A DNA stretch of 64,000 nucleotides from Viridibacterium curvum (lineage in GTDB: Bacteria > Pseudomonadota > Gammaproteobacteria > Burkholderiales > Rhodocyclaceae). Positions 24,820 through 34,182 of the stretch are shown here, piece after piece (position 1 is the first letter of the stretch; each line of letters starts with the position of its first letter). Below the pieces are notes generated by a model. It searched no databases and was not told the DNA's origin. It saw nothing but the letters and a program-made list of their open reading frames with translations. The stretch covers positions 682,001 through 746,000 of the forward strand of contig NZ_BAABLD010000008.1 of NCBI RefSeq assembly GCF_039544165.1, given 5' to 3'. The translations under genes and the position numbers were made by a program.

Positions 24820-25590
24820 ATGCCTACCGAACTGCTCATCCTGCTTCCCATCGCCTTCATTGCCGGCGCCATCAACGCAGCGGTCGGCGGCGGCGGCCTG
24901 ATCCTCGTGCCCGGCCTCTACGCCATCCTGCCCACCGCCTTGCCGGCACAGCTGATGGGCACCGACAAGCTGGCCTCCATCTTCGGCCACGCCACTTCGA
25001 TGCGGCACTACGCCCTGCGCATGGACCTGCCCTGGAAGCTGCTGTGGCGCGCCGCTGCGGCCGCCTTCATCGGCGCCCTGGCCGGCGTCAGCCTCATGAG
25101 CCTGGTGCCCGGCAGCTGGATGCGGCCTATCGTCATCGTCGTGCTCGCCGTCATGCTCGCCTACACCTGGTTCCGCCCCGCTTTCGGCCAGCAAGACGAA
25201 TACCGCGAGATCACGCCCGTCGAACTGCGACGCGGGCTACTGCTGGGCTTTGCCATCGGCTTCTACGACGGTTTCATCGGCCCCGGCACCGGCAGCTTCC
25301 TGTTGTTCCTGTTCGTGCGCTGCTTCCACTTCGACTTCCTCCGCGCCACCGCCTGCGCCAAGGTCGTCAACTTCGGCACCAACCTCGCCGCGCTGGCATT
25401 CCTCATCCCCACCGGCATGGTCTTCTATCACTACGCCATCCCCATGGGCATCGCCAGCATTGCCGGCGCCATGCTGGGCGCGCGCCTGGCCATGAAGGGT
25501 GGCAACCAGTGGATCCGCCGTCTATTCCTCATCCTCGCCGTCAGCCTGCTCGCCAAGCTGGTGTGGGAAACCGTGCGTCCATGGCTGTGA
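24820..25590 (+). CDS. TSUP-family transporter (TauE/SafE, YfcA-like)
   Basis: 256 residues with about eight membrane helices. AGAINAAVGGGGLILVPGL near the N-terminus and GFAIGFYDGFIGPGTGSFLLFLFV in the middle are the duplicated TSUP motifs. Members export sulphite, sulphoacetate or other anions; the substrate here is unknown. Divergent from the EamA gene. Confidence 0.88.
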   Translation: MPTELLILLPIAFIAGAINAAVGGGGLILVPGLYAILPTALPAQLMGTDKLASIFGHATSMRHYALRMDLPWKLLWRAAAAAFIGALAGVSLMSLVPGSWMRPIVIVVLAVMLAYTWFRPAFGQQDEYREITPVELRRGLLLGFAIGFYDGFIGPGTGSFLLFLFVRCFHFDFLRATACAKVVNFGTNLAALAFLIPTGMVFYHYAIPMGIASIAGAMLGARLAMKGGNQWIRRLFLILAVSLLAKLVWETVRPWL

Positions 25591-25754
25591 GCGCTCTGAT
25601 GAAACGCTGGAGCAAGGTTCTGCATCCGTCAGACGAAGGACGCCAGAAGCCGGGACTGATCGGGAGTAACAGCCCATGATGCTTGTCACGAACGCCGTAC
25701 GGCGGCTGATGCAAACTTCCCCGCCCTATGACCGTTAACGGTCTAATGCGCCCC

Positions 25755-26408
25755 ATGAAAAACCTATTGCCCGCGCGAACGCCCCCGCTTGCTTGCCTGC
25801 TGCTGGCCGGCGCGCTGCTCATCGGCAGCCCGCTCACACGCGCCGGCAACATCTACACCTTCGTCGATGAGCACGGCACCACGCACTTCACCGACCGCAA
25901 GGACGACCCGCGCGCACGCCTCTACTGGCGCGACCCCAATGGGCCCAAGGGTATCGAGCAGACACGCCAGTTTGACGTGCTGCGCCGCCCCCCCGACTGG
26001 CTGATGCCGCACATCGAGACAGCCGCAAACGCCCACCGCATCGAACCGGCCTTGCTCGCCGCACTGATCGCCGTCGAAAGCCGCTACAACCCCAAGGCAC
26101 GTTCACCCAAGGGCGCCATGGGCCTCACCCAGCTCATGCCGCAGACCGCGCAGCGCTTTGGTGTGCGCAACGCCTACGACGTGCAGCAAAACCTCCACGG
26201 CGGAGCCCGCTACCTCGCCTGGCTGCTCGACACCTTCGACAACGACGTCCAGCTCGCCCTCGCGGGCTTCAACGCCGGCGAGGGCGCCGTCATGAAGCAC
26301 GGCCGCCGCATCCCGCCCTATGCCGAGACGCAGTACTACGTGCCGGCCGTCCTCGCCCAGCTTCGCCTGCTGCGACGCGAAGCCAAAGAGGCGCGCAACC
26401 GCTACTGA
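25755..26408 (+). CDS. Lytic transglycosylase with DUF4124 domain
   Basis: 217 residues from ATG 25755 (in-frame ATGs at 25728 and 25746 also exist). Signal peptide through TRA, a short DUF4124 segment (GNIYTFVDEHGTTHFTDRK), then a C-terminal SLT domain: catalytic Glu in ALIAVESRYNPKARSPKGAMGLTQLMP, followed by GGARYLAWLLD and LALAGFNAGEGAV. It cleaves peptidoglycan glycosidic bonds in the periplasm. A palindrome ACCGTTAACGGT (25731-25742) overlaps the upstream alternative start. Confidence 0.9.
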   Translation: MKNLLPARTPPLACLLLAGALLIGSPLTRAGNIYTFVDEHGTTHFTDRKDDPRARLYWRDPNGPKGIEQTRQFDVLRRPPDWLMPHIETAANAHRIEPALLAALIAVESRYNPKARSPKGAMGLTQLMPQTAQRFGVRNAYDVQQNLHGGARYLAWLLDTFDNDVQLALAGFNAGEGAVMKHGRRIPPYAETQYYVPAVLAQLRLLRREAKEARNRY

Positions 26409-26551
26409 CACGCAGCGTCCCACACCATGCGCGCGGCATGCGCCGGACCAGTCTCCGCGCTTGAAGAACATTTACACCCTGCAGGTTGATACCTGCAATT
26501 CAAGCCATGTACCCTCCCGCGCATGCCCCAGGCCACACGAGAGAGAGCACG

Positions 26552-27508
26552 ATGAAACGACAACACATGCCCCACGCTCTGGCCGCTTGCGCACTCGGCC
26601 TGACGCTCGGTCTGGGCGCGCCCGCCAGTCACGCCATTGTTGGCGGCTCTGGGGCTGACACAACTTCGTCCTGGACTGGCGTCGTCGAAGTCAATGGCGC
26701 CTCGGGTGTGCTGCTCAGCTCCGGCTACATCCTCACGGCAGGTCACGTGGCCTACGGTGCCATCAACAACCCGTCGAGCCTCAACGTCACCTTCTCGATC
26801 AATGGCGTACTGACCTCGGTCGCCGCTGAAGCGATCTACGTCGACGGCTTCAACTGGAGCACCGATAGCGGAGGCCGCTTCAACAACGACATCGCCCTGA
26901 TCAAACTCGCTGGCGCCGCGCCCGCCGGCGCCACAGGCTTCGACCTGTTCAGCGGCACAGCCACCACCAACACCCTGGTCACCATGGTCGGTTTCGGCAA
27001 CATCGGCAACGGCGGAACGGGCGAGGTCAGTGGCACCTATGGCACGCGTACCATCGGCAGCAACCGCATCGATCACCTGTATGCCGACGGCAACAGCGTC
27101 GGCACTGCCGGCTATACCGGCACGACCGAGATCGTCGAGTTCGATTTCGACGGTGGTGGCAAGAACGCCTTCGCCGGCACCATTTCCTCACCCGCCGAAG
27201 CACAGTACGGCAGCGGGGACTCCGGCAGCCCCATGTTCGTACAGTCCGGCGGCCAATGGCTGCTCTACGGCATCGGTTCCTATCATGGACAGACCTGCGC
27301 AGCAGTCTCCGCCGGCAGCTGCAGCAGCTATTACTCGCTCAACGCCTCGTCCTTCGGCTCGATCGGCGGCGCCACCTACGTGCCGGCCTATGCGGACTGG
27401 ATCAACACCACCATCGCCGCCGTGCCCGAGCCGCAGGCCTGGATGCTGCTGCTGGGTGGGCTTGGTGTGCTGGGCTTGCGCCGGCGCAGCGCACCGCCAG
27501 ACCTCTGA
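26552..27508 (+). CDS. Trypsin-like serine protease with PEP-CTERM sorting signal
   Basis: 318 residues from ATG 26552. Signal peptide ending ASHA, then the mature start IVGGSGADT. Chymotrypsin-fold triad visible: His in ILTAGHVAYG, Asp in FNNDIALIKL, Ser in YGSGDSGSPMF. The C-terminus AAVPEPQAWMLLLGGLGVLGLRRR is a PEP-CTERM anchor recognised by exosortase, so the protease should be displayed or released at the outer surface. No exosortase gene is in the window. Confidence 0.9.
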   Translation: MKRQHMPHALAACALGLTLGLGAPASHAIVGGSGADTTSSWTGVVEVNGASGVLLSSGYILTAGHVAYGAINNPSSLNVTFSINGVLTSVAAEAIYVDGFNWSTDSGGRFNNDIALIKLAGAAPAGATGFDLFSGTATTNTLVTMVGFGNIGNGGTGEVSGTYGTRTIGSNRIDHLYADGNSVGTAGYTGTTEIVEFDFDGGGKNAFAGTISSPAEAQYGSGDSGSPMFVQSGGQWLLYGIGSYHGQTCAAVSAGSCSSYYSLNASSFGSIGGATYVPAYADWINTTIAAVPEPQAWMLLLGGLGVLGLRRRSAPPDL

Positions 27509-27545
27509 CGCGCGGCCGCGAACGGCAAGCATCCGGGGGCCGATC

Positions 27546-28085
27546 TCAACGCAGGCGGCGCATCACGATGCCATCCTGTGCCGTGTGAGCATCTGGCTGG
27601 AAGAAGCCCGGCAGCCGCCCACATTCGGTGAAGCCTGCGGCCGTGTAAATCCTGCGCGCGAATGTCCAGGTCTCATTGACCAGCAGTAGCGCCTCGCGCA
27701 GTTGCGGATGCCTCGTCATGATGTGCGCGATGCCAGACTCCAACAGCTCACCGCCCAGCCCGCGCCCGCGAAACGCCGGCATCAGCGTCATCGACGCAAT
27801 GTACAGAACCCTTCCCGTCGGCACATGCCGTGCGCGGATGTCGTGGCCCAGCGCAAAATCCGCTGCCACAAGCGCGGCTTCGTCTGCCCAGATCTCGGCA
27901 AACAGACAGCCTGCGACACGATCACCACACATCGCCATCAACGATCCCTGCGGGAAGTGCGCGATGCGATGCGCATACACCTCGCGCGCCTCGCTGTCGC
28001 CCGCGGCAAACCCGGCACGCTCCATCTCCATGATGAGATCAAGATCGGCAACCGTGGCCTTACGAAGCAAGAGCGGGGAATACAT
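27546..28085 (-). CDS. GNAT-family N-acetyltransferase
   Basis: 179 residues. LLLRKATVADLDLIMEMERAGF at the start and the acetyl-CoA motif MTLMPAFRGRGLGGELLESGIAHI at about 108-131 (R-G-x-G-x-G pattern region), followed by FARRIYTAAGFTECGRLPGFF. Substrate unknown. It resembles serotonin N-acetyltransferase-like (AANAT) bacterial GNATs in the FAEIWADE segment. 21 bp downstream of the next minus-strand gene, so likely in the same operon. Confidence 0.83.
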   Translation of the reverse strand: MYSPLLLRKATVADLDLIMEMERAGFAAGDSEAREVYAHRIAHFPQGSLMAMCGDRVAGCLFAEIWADEAALVAADFALGHDIRARHVPTGRVLYIASMTLMPAFRGRGLGGELLESGIAHIMTRHPQLREALLLVNETWTFARRIYTAAGFTECGRLPGFFQPDAHTAQDGIVMRRLR

Positions 28086-28106
28086 GATGCGTCTGGTACG
28101 GAGCCG

Positions 28107-28745
28107 CTACGCCCCACCGGAATCCTGCGGATCTGCCTCCCGGATCTTCTCCAGTCTGGCCTCCTGATCCTGAATGGCCGCCATGCAGAACGGGTCGTTC
28201 CGGTAATCATCAAACGGCGACAGCCTCAGACGCCATGCGGGCCCACTCGGAATCCCTGGTTCAGACGCATTGCGCGATGCCGCATCAACACCTCCGCGCA
28301 ACCTGCACCACACCCTGTCCATCAGAGACCGCGCCACCGGCATGCAGAAGGGCATGGCGGTCTCGATATGCAGGTCATAAAAATAATCGCCGTAGAAATG
28401 CAGACGCAAACACGTCGCAGAGATCGGCCAATGCGTATCCAGAAGGAAGGAGCAATACATTGCCCCCAGGCCAGTCTCGGCGAGGGTATTGAACTGCGCA
28501 TCGAGCAGCACGCAATCACAGGACTCCTCGAACAGGCAGTCCTGCGAGAGCACCAGCAGATACCCCGCCGCGCAACGGTACTGCGCCTCGATCACATAGC
28601 CCGCCACAGTCCTCTGCGTGTCTCGCCCATCCACATACAGCCGGGTTTGCCGCGGCCATTTCCCGTATGGCCCCTCGTGCTTTTCCAGCGACAGCGAAGA
28701 AATCCTCTGCATGCCGGGTATCGAGTCAGGCAGCTCTTCACGCAT
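28107..28745 (-). CDS. Unrecognised protein, 212 residues, coupled to the HExxH protein gene
   Basis: ATG at 28745 overlaps the stop of the upstream gene (TGATG), indicating translational coupling; a start at 28799 would overlap far more. The protein begins MREELPDSIPGMQRISSLSLE and is rich in aromatic and Cys residues (RCAAGYLLVLSQDCLFEESCDCVLL; LRLHFYGDYFYDLHIETAMPF). No signal peptide, membrane helix or known family is recognised. Probably functions together with the upstream putative peptidase. Confidence 0.65.
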   Translation of the reverse strand: MREELPDSIPGMQRISSLSLEKHEGPYGKWPRQTRLYVDGRDTQRTVAGYVIEAQYRCAAGYLLVLSQDCLFEESCDCVLLDAQFNTLAETGLGAMYCSFLLDTHWPISATCLRLHFYGDYFYDLHIETAMPFCMPVARSLMDRVWCRLRGGVDAASRNASEPGIPSGPAWRLRLSPFDDYRNDPFCMAAIQDQEARLEKIREADPQDSGGA

Positions 28746-29788
28746 CAGAACGCTCCGCGCTCCGGCTCGCTGTTCCACATCTCTGCACGAGGCGCCCAAG
28801 CCACGTCCGCCTCACGCTCCAGCACCGCACACACCGCCTCACCCAGATCCATGCCCAGGTGCTCGTGCGCCGCAGCAGCGCCCGCATCGGCAAGGTTTGC
28901 CGCGCGCGCAAAACCTCGAAAACGCTCCCAATCGGCCGCGAAATGCGACACCAGAATGCGTGCGAGGTCATACGACAGCTCGTTGCCCTCATCATTGCGC
29001 AGGAAGGACTTGCCGGACCAGAACTGCTGGATCTCCGCTTCGCCCCAGAACGCCAGATGGCGCGCATGCTGCCGGCGTGCGTCCGGCATGCCATGCGGTG
29101 ACGGGCACAGCCGGTTCTCCGTATTCACCGCCAGCCCCTCGTTGAGCCAGGCCGGAATCGGCAAGTGTCCGAGGCAGGCATGCGTCAGCTCATGCGCAAT
29201 CACCGGCTCGATGGTCTGCAGATCATCCTTCACCGTCACGAAATGCCCGCAGCCCGCATGGATGTACATGCCGCTGCTCGCCGCAAACTCACCCGCCTCC
29301 GGGTAGGCCTGCGCCACATAGCGGTAGTACGACTCCTGGTCATCGAACACGATGAGGATGTCATGCCCCCAGGCCGGCGACTCCGCCACCCCGTCGAGCA
29401 CGCGCACGATGCGCTGCACCGTGCGGATCACGAAGGCCAGCGTCGCCGCCGCCACATTCGGCTCCAGCGACGACAGCAGGAGCGCCGAACCCTGCCTGCG
29501 CAACTGGTAGCTACCACCCAGAGCGTCACGCAGATGCGACAGCCAGGCCAGCTCGCAATCCGCCCAGGCCCGCGCCTGTGCATCGGCATCCGCCACGCTC
29601 TCCACCCAGCGCTCGGCTGCGGCCCAATCCATGACGGGCAAGCTGTTCTCCAAGCGCATCGCGGCGGCAACATCGAAGTGGGTGACGCCTGGGGCTTCGA
29701 GATGCGTGTGTGCAGTAACCGCGATCAGGTCTACGGCGGCGGAGTCTTTGGTGGTCGGTTGAATGAGGGATTTGAGTAGCTTGAACAT
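28745..29788 (-). CDS. Putative gluzincin metallopeptidase
   Basis: About 347 residues from ATG 29788 (ATG at 29818 is an alternative; neither has a clear ribosome site). The zinc-peptidase motif IAHELTHACLGHLPIPAWLNEGLA at about 210-233 supplies HExxH plus the downstream Glu of gluzincins. The N-terminal half has no recognised domain. No signal peptide is obvious, so a cytoplasmic substrate is likely. Coupled to the 212-residue gene downstream. Confidence 0.7.
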   Translation of the reverse strand: MFKLLKSLIQPTTKDSAAVDLIAVTAHTHLEAPGVTHFDVAAAMRLENSLPVMDWAAAERWVESVADADAQARAWADCELAWLSHLRDALGGSYQLRRQGSALLLSSLEPNVAAATLAFVIRTVQRIVRVLDGVAESPAWGHDILIVFDDQESYYRYVAQAYPEAGEFAASSGMYIHAGCGHFVTVKDDLQTIEPVIAHELTHACLGHLPIPAWLNEGLAVNTENRLCPSPHGMPDARRQHARHLAFWGEAEIQQFWSGKSFLRNDEGNELSYDLARILVSHFAADWERFRGFARAANLADAGAAAAHEHLGMDLGEAVCAVLEREADVAWAPRAEMWNSEPERGAF

Positions 29789-29890
29789 GGATGGCGAGGC
29801 GGTTGCAGGGGAGTTCATCAGCACACAGCTCAACCCACTATCGGTTGTTCCCGGAAAGAAGTGAGTTGCTTCGCGAACCCATCATGCGCG

Positions 29891-30649
29891 CTAGATTGGG
29901 AGAAGTCCCTGCGCAAGTTCAGGTATCCCGGGCAAGGACCGCGCACCCGGAAATCCGCCGCAGGCAAAGCACTCACGCAGATAATTGACGAAGCGCACAT
30001 CACGTCCGTCAATCCTGGACATAGCGTCCACGCTTCCATCGGGCAGGTAGATGCCGTATGCCTCCCCGCCACTCACATTGATCTTGTGGAACGCGTCTGG
30101 CGCAAACGGGAGTGCAAAGCGTCCGACGTCATCGAGACCGTATTCAGCAACGTTCTCGCTCCAGTTCCGGAACTCTTCCTCAAAGTAGTCTCGTGCTGAT
30201 TGGTCAGGATATCGATCTTCGTATGCACTCAGCTCGAACTCAACAACCAGCGCATCCGTCTGCATGTCGCGCTCTGGCCAGGCCGGATGATTGCCGAGAA
30301 GATTCACATCACCGACATTGAGGATCCAGCTGGCGATGGTCAGCGGCAAAGGCCCGACCAAGGCTTCCAGAAACTCAATGTGAGCGGGCGCATCCTTGCT
30401 CGGAGGCACATGTGGTGTGTTGCGAGCATGACTGCCTGAATTGGTGTCCACAAATTCATAGCCTGCGCTGTTCAGGCGAGCGATCAGCAACGCGATGTTG
30501 TGCCTCGCCCTGCGCATGGTCTCGTCCACCACTTTTTGGGCTTCAGCTTGCAGGGCGGAGCCTCGGGGAACCGGGTCAAGCGAGTGAAGCTCTTGCCAGA
30601 CCGCAAGCTCCTCTCCATTGCTATACCTCTCAATCCATCGTGCTGACAC
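29891..30649 (-). CDS. Unrecognised 252-residue protein, immunity-protein-like in character
   Basis: GC content is lower than in most neighbours. Features: a helical N-terminus (SALQAEAQKVVDETMRRARHNIALLIARL), then TPHVPPSKDAPAHIEFLEALVGPLPLTIASWILNVGDVNLLGNHPAWP and a C-terminal VDAMSRIDGRDVRFVNYLRECFACGGFPG. The pattern of a 'LPLTIASWILNVGDVNLLGNHP' core and a final 'FVNYLRECF' helix recalls SMI1/KNR4-like and related immunity proteins of polymorphic toxin systems, but no toxin gene is beside it. Function unknown. Confidence 0.6.
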   Translation of the reverse strand: MSARWIERYSNGEELAVWQELHSLDPVPRGSALQAEAQKVVDETMRRARHNIALLIARLNSAGYEFVDTNSGSHARNTPHVPPSKDAPAHIEFLEALVGPLPLTIASWILNVGDVNLLGNHPAWPERDMQTDALVVEFELSAYEDRYPDQSARDYFEEEFRNWSENVAEYGLDDVGRFALPFAPDAFHKINVSGGEAYGIYLPDGSVDAMSRIDGRDVRFVNYLRECFACGGFPGARSLPGIPELAQGLLPI

Positions 30650-30850
30650 AGTTCTCTCTCTTCGTTACTTAACAGCGCCGCAGAGCGTGGGGTGGTTCAA
30701 AGCATGGAGGCAACTCACCCCCACGCGCTGACAATATGCCACCGCGTACCCCGGAATCTCGCAGGGCGGATGCCAGCGGCGATCCGCCACGCCCCCCGGC
30801 GAAACCGGATCGGGCCCGACTCGCGGCGGAACCGCCTGCGGCGTTCCGCC

Positions 30851-31492
30851 CTACTTGCTGACCGGTGATGTCAGCCCCATCGAGAGGTAAACGCTGGTCA
30901 GCGTCTCGACGCTGATCTCTGCCGGGCGCACCCAGTCCGCGCGTACGAACAGCAGGCCGCCGCCCACGGGCACAGGTGCGGTCGGCACGAGGACAGTCAG
31001 ATAGTCGTGCTCGCCGAGGCGGATCGGCTTCGGATTCGGCATGAGCGCGAGAACGGCAGTGTTGCCTTCGCCACCGAAGAAACACCAGACCGGCGCCATG
31101 GCGCGCACGTCCGCCTTGTTGTCGCGGTCGAACATGCCGACGAAGTGATTGGTCGCGTCATACAGGGTGCCGATCAGCGGGATGCGCCGCACCGTGCGGT
31201 CGACGAGCTGCGTGAAGGTCTGGCGCAGGCTTGTCTGCACCACGAGGCCCAGCAACAGCACCCCGATGAGCAGGATGGCGATACCCACGGCATAGGTGAC
31301 GACGGGGTTCTCCACGTCAACGATCTGGACGCCGATGCCCGACAGCAATCGACCTATCAGGCTGCCGGGCCCCACAAGGCTGCGAGCGAGGCCGACAGCC
31401 CACCCCAGCAGCACAACGGTCAGCACAAGCGGCAAGGAAGCCAGACTGCCCGCGAGAAAAGTGCGCGAGAGCGATCGGAGGAAACGCTGCAC
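30851..31492 (-). CDS. DUF502 family membrane protein
   Basis: 213 residues from a GTG at 31492, located 3 bp after the ruvB stop on the same strand. Two N-terminal helices (about 12-37 and 63-87) and a soluble C-terminal part: PLIGTLYDATNHFVGMFDRDNKADVRAMAPVWCFFGGEGNTAVLALMPNPKP and VPTAPVPVGGGLLFVRADWV identify DUF502. Function unknown. A GGCGGAAC/GTTCCGCC hairpin (30826-30849) lies directly behind the stop. Confidence 0.83.
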   Translation of the reverse strand: MQRFLRSLSRTFLAGSLASLPLVLTVVLLGWAVGLARSLVGPGSLIGRLLSGIGVQIVDVENPVVTYAVGIAILLIGVLLLGLVVQTSLRQTFTQLVDRTVRRIPLIGTLYDATNHFVGMFDRDNKADVRAMAPVWCFFGGEGNTAVLALMPNPKPIRLGEHDYLTVLVPTAPVPVGGGLLFVRADWVRPAEISVETLTSVYLSMGLTSPVSK

Positions 31493-31494
31493 GC

Positions 31495-32541
<1,047 letters not shown>

Positions 32542-32649
32542 CGGGCGAGTATAGGAGCGGGGGTGGGGGGCGTCAAAGCGCGATCAAAGCCTATGAAGGC
32601 GGACGCGCAGCGGGGGCGAAAAGTCTCTCGGAACCGCGAACCGCCGGCT

Positions 32650-33648
32650 TCAGACGCTGCTAATCGGGAAACATTCGTCGCGCATGTATTGCCATCTCGT
32701 CATGTGGATATCGAAGTAACGGCTATTCATTACCCAACGATGTCCATTCTTACCGCCATTAGAAATGGTCGTTCCCGTTATCCAGATATCACGCATCGCG
32801 ATCAACACAGGTAGTGCGGCTTTTTCAGTACTGCTGATCCGTCGCACGCTCTCATAACCGCTCAAGAATTCACCAGAGCGTTGGAGATGCTTCTCCTTGA
32901 TACGTGCTGCCCATAAAAAAACTGCAATGTCGTAGGCAAGCCAACCCATACCACAACAATCAAAATCGAAAAATGTCACAGTTTCGCTTTGATCGCGGTG
33001 CGCATTGCCTCCATGCGCATCTCCGTGACACAGCCCTTTGGTAAGCCCCTCTTGGTCCAACTCGCCGATCCGCGCCTTGAGCAAATCGGCAAACTCCAGC
33101 AAAAATTTCCAGTCTTTCACTCTGTCACGCAAATGCGGCTCGATGAGCCGCAATGGGTTGGTAATCAGATGCTCTTCGTCAAGAGAAAACCTTGGGCTCA
33201 CTGCCAAAAATCCTCTGGCTCGATTGTGCAGGTCTGCAAGGGCACGACCATAGGAGACGCATTCTTCCCTTTCAAGGGCGCCGAACTCGGCAGGAGCCCC
33301 TTCCGCATAGGAAAACATCACCACAATCCGTTCCCCCTCGGGAGCACCTATGACGCCTAACAGAGCGCCATCACGCCTTTTGATGGGCTGCGACACACTT
33401 GCACCTTGCACAAGTAACCACTGCAATGCCTCCATTTCGAAGGCAACTTGAGAAGGAGTTCTCCACTCTGCGTGGTACACCCGCAATATGAATCGATTGT
33501 TCTCTCCCTTTATCAGGTAAGTGTCGTTGCAACCTTTCTCCACGAAGAAACAGCGGAAATAGTCATCCTTGGCCAGCGAATAGTGAGTGAACACGTAGCC
33601 AAGAAGATCGCGTTCCGATAGCGTGGAATGAAGCACAGATACGTGCAT
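32650..33648 (-). CDS. APH/SrkA-like phosphotransferase, probably acquired
   Basis: 332 residues with the aminoglycoside phosphotransferase/choline kinase fold: DTYLIKGENNRFILRVYHAEWRTPSQVAFEMEAL (ATP-binding N-lobe), LCHGDAHGGN (catalytic HGDxxxxN) and FFDFDCCGMGW (metal-binding DxD). Most similar in pattern to RdoA/SrkA or homoserine-kinase-like small-molecule kinases. The substrate is unknown. GC content is visibly lower than in flanking genes and codon use is different, and it sits between two copies of the ruvB 5' end, so acquisition by transfer is likely. Confidence 0.82.
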   Translation of the reverse strand: MHVSVLHSTLSERDLLGYVFTHYSLAKDDYFRCFFVEKGCNDTYLIKGENNRFILRVYHAEWRTPSQVAFEMEALQWLLVQGASVSQPIKRRDGALLGVIGAPEGERIVVMFSYAEGAPAEFGALEREECVSYGRALADLHNRARGFLAVSPRFSLDEEHLITNPLRLIEPHLRDRVKDWKFLLEFADLLKARIGELDQEGLTKGLCHGDAHGGNAHRDQSETVTFFDFDCCGMGWLAYDIAVFLWAARIKEKHLQRSGEFLSGYESVRRISSTEKAALPVLIAMRDIWITGTTISNGGKNGHRWVMNSRYFDIHMTRWQYMRDECFPISSV

Positions 33649-33663
33649 GCTATTCGCGACTCA

Positions 33664-33987
33664 TCAGACAAAAACGAATTGGTGCCGCGCTGACAGGCGA
33701 TGACAAACGTTGGGCACGCTTTGTCGTATGCGGATCAGCTTTCGAAGAGATCGGAGTTCAGGGAAGTCTTGGAAAGTGTCAGGTACTTCGCCTATTGCTG
33801 CTGCTAGGTTGTCGAAGCCGACCGGGTCTCCACTGAATTTCTCGAACATGGCACTGAGCATCTTACGGAGCATGGGGTCGAAACCTGGGGCGCTGAACAA
33901 CAGCGCGCGCTCGATGGCGTCTTCCTGCGGCGTGGCGGCGCCGGGCGAGACGAGGCGGCCGGGCTGGAGCTTGTCGGTTTCTATCAT
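33664..33987 (-). pseudogene. ruvB: Broken ruvB: 5' end fused to a diverged 3' segment
   Basis: The first 28 codons match complete ruvB except for one base, then the frame jumps to FDPMLRKMLSAMFEKFSGDPVGFDNLAAAIGEVPDTFQD, which corresponds to RuvB residues about 267-305, after which similarity ends. About 235 residues including the ATPase core are missing. The 3' segment is clearly diverged from the resident ruvB at DNA level, suggesting it came from a different ruvB allele. No function expected as RuvB. Confidence 0.85.
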
Positions 33988-34023
33988 CGGGCGAGTATAG
34001 GAGCGGGGGTGGGGGGCGTCAAA
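33905..34023. repeat. 119-bp direct repeat, copy 2
   Basis: Second copy of the ruvB 5' end and upstream region, one mismatch to 32459-32577 (A to G in codon 7 region). It heads the ruvB pseudogene. Confidence 0.9.
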
Positions 34024-34078
34024 AGAGGACCGTGCTTTCACCGCGGCGACAGAAAGGCTGGCATCCCCGTTCAGACGA

Positions 34079-34170
34079 CAACCCCTCCCAACCTCCCCTT
34101 GTCAGGGGAGGCGCACGATCTGGCGTGTGTGATCGCCCTCCCCTGACAAGGGGAGGGAGGGGAGGGGTTG
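34079..34170. repeat. Inverted doublet of the CCCTCCC palindrome family
   Basis: Left arm 34079-34112 (CAACCCCTCCCAACCTCCCC then TTGTCAGGGGAGG) and right arm 34137-34170 are inverted copies around a 24-bp spacer. Same general design as 800-973. It lies between the ruvB pseudogene region and the downstream end of the HExxH protein gene. Confidence 0.75.
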
Positions 34171-34182
34171 AGCATTCGTCCC

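Noticed and set aside
27702..29306. 534-codon plus-strand frame
   Set aside because: Runs antisense across three minus-strand genes, two of which overlap with coupled start and stop.
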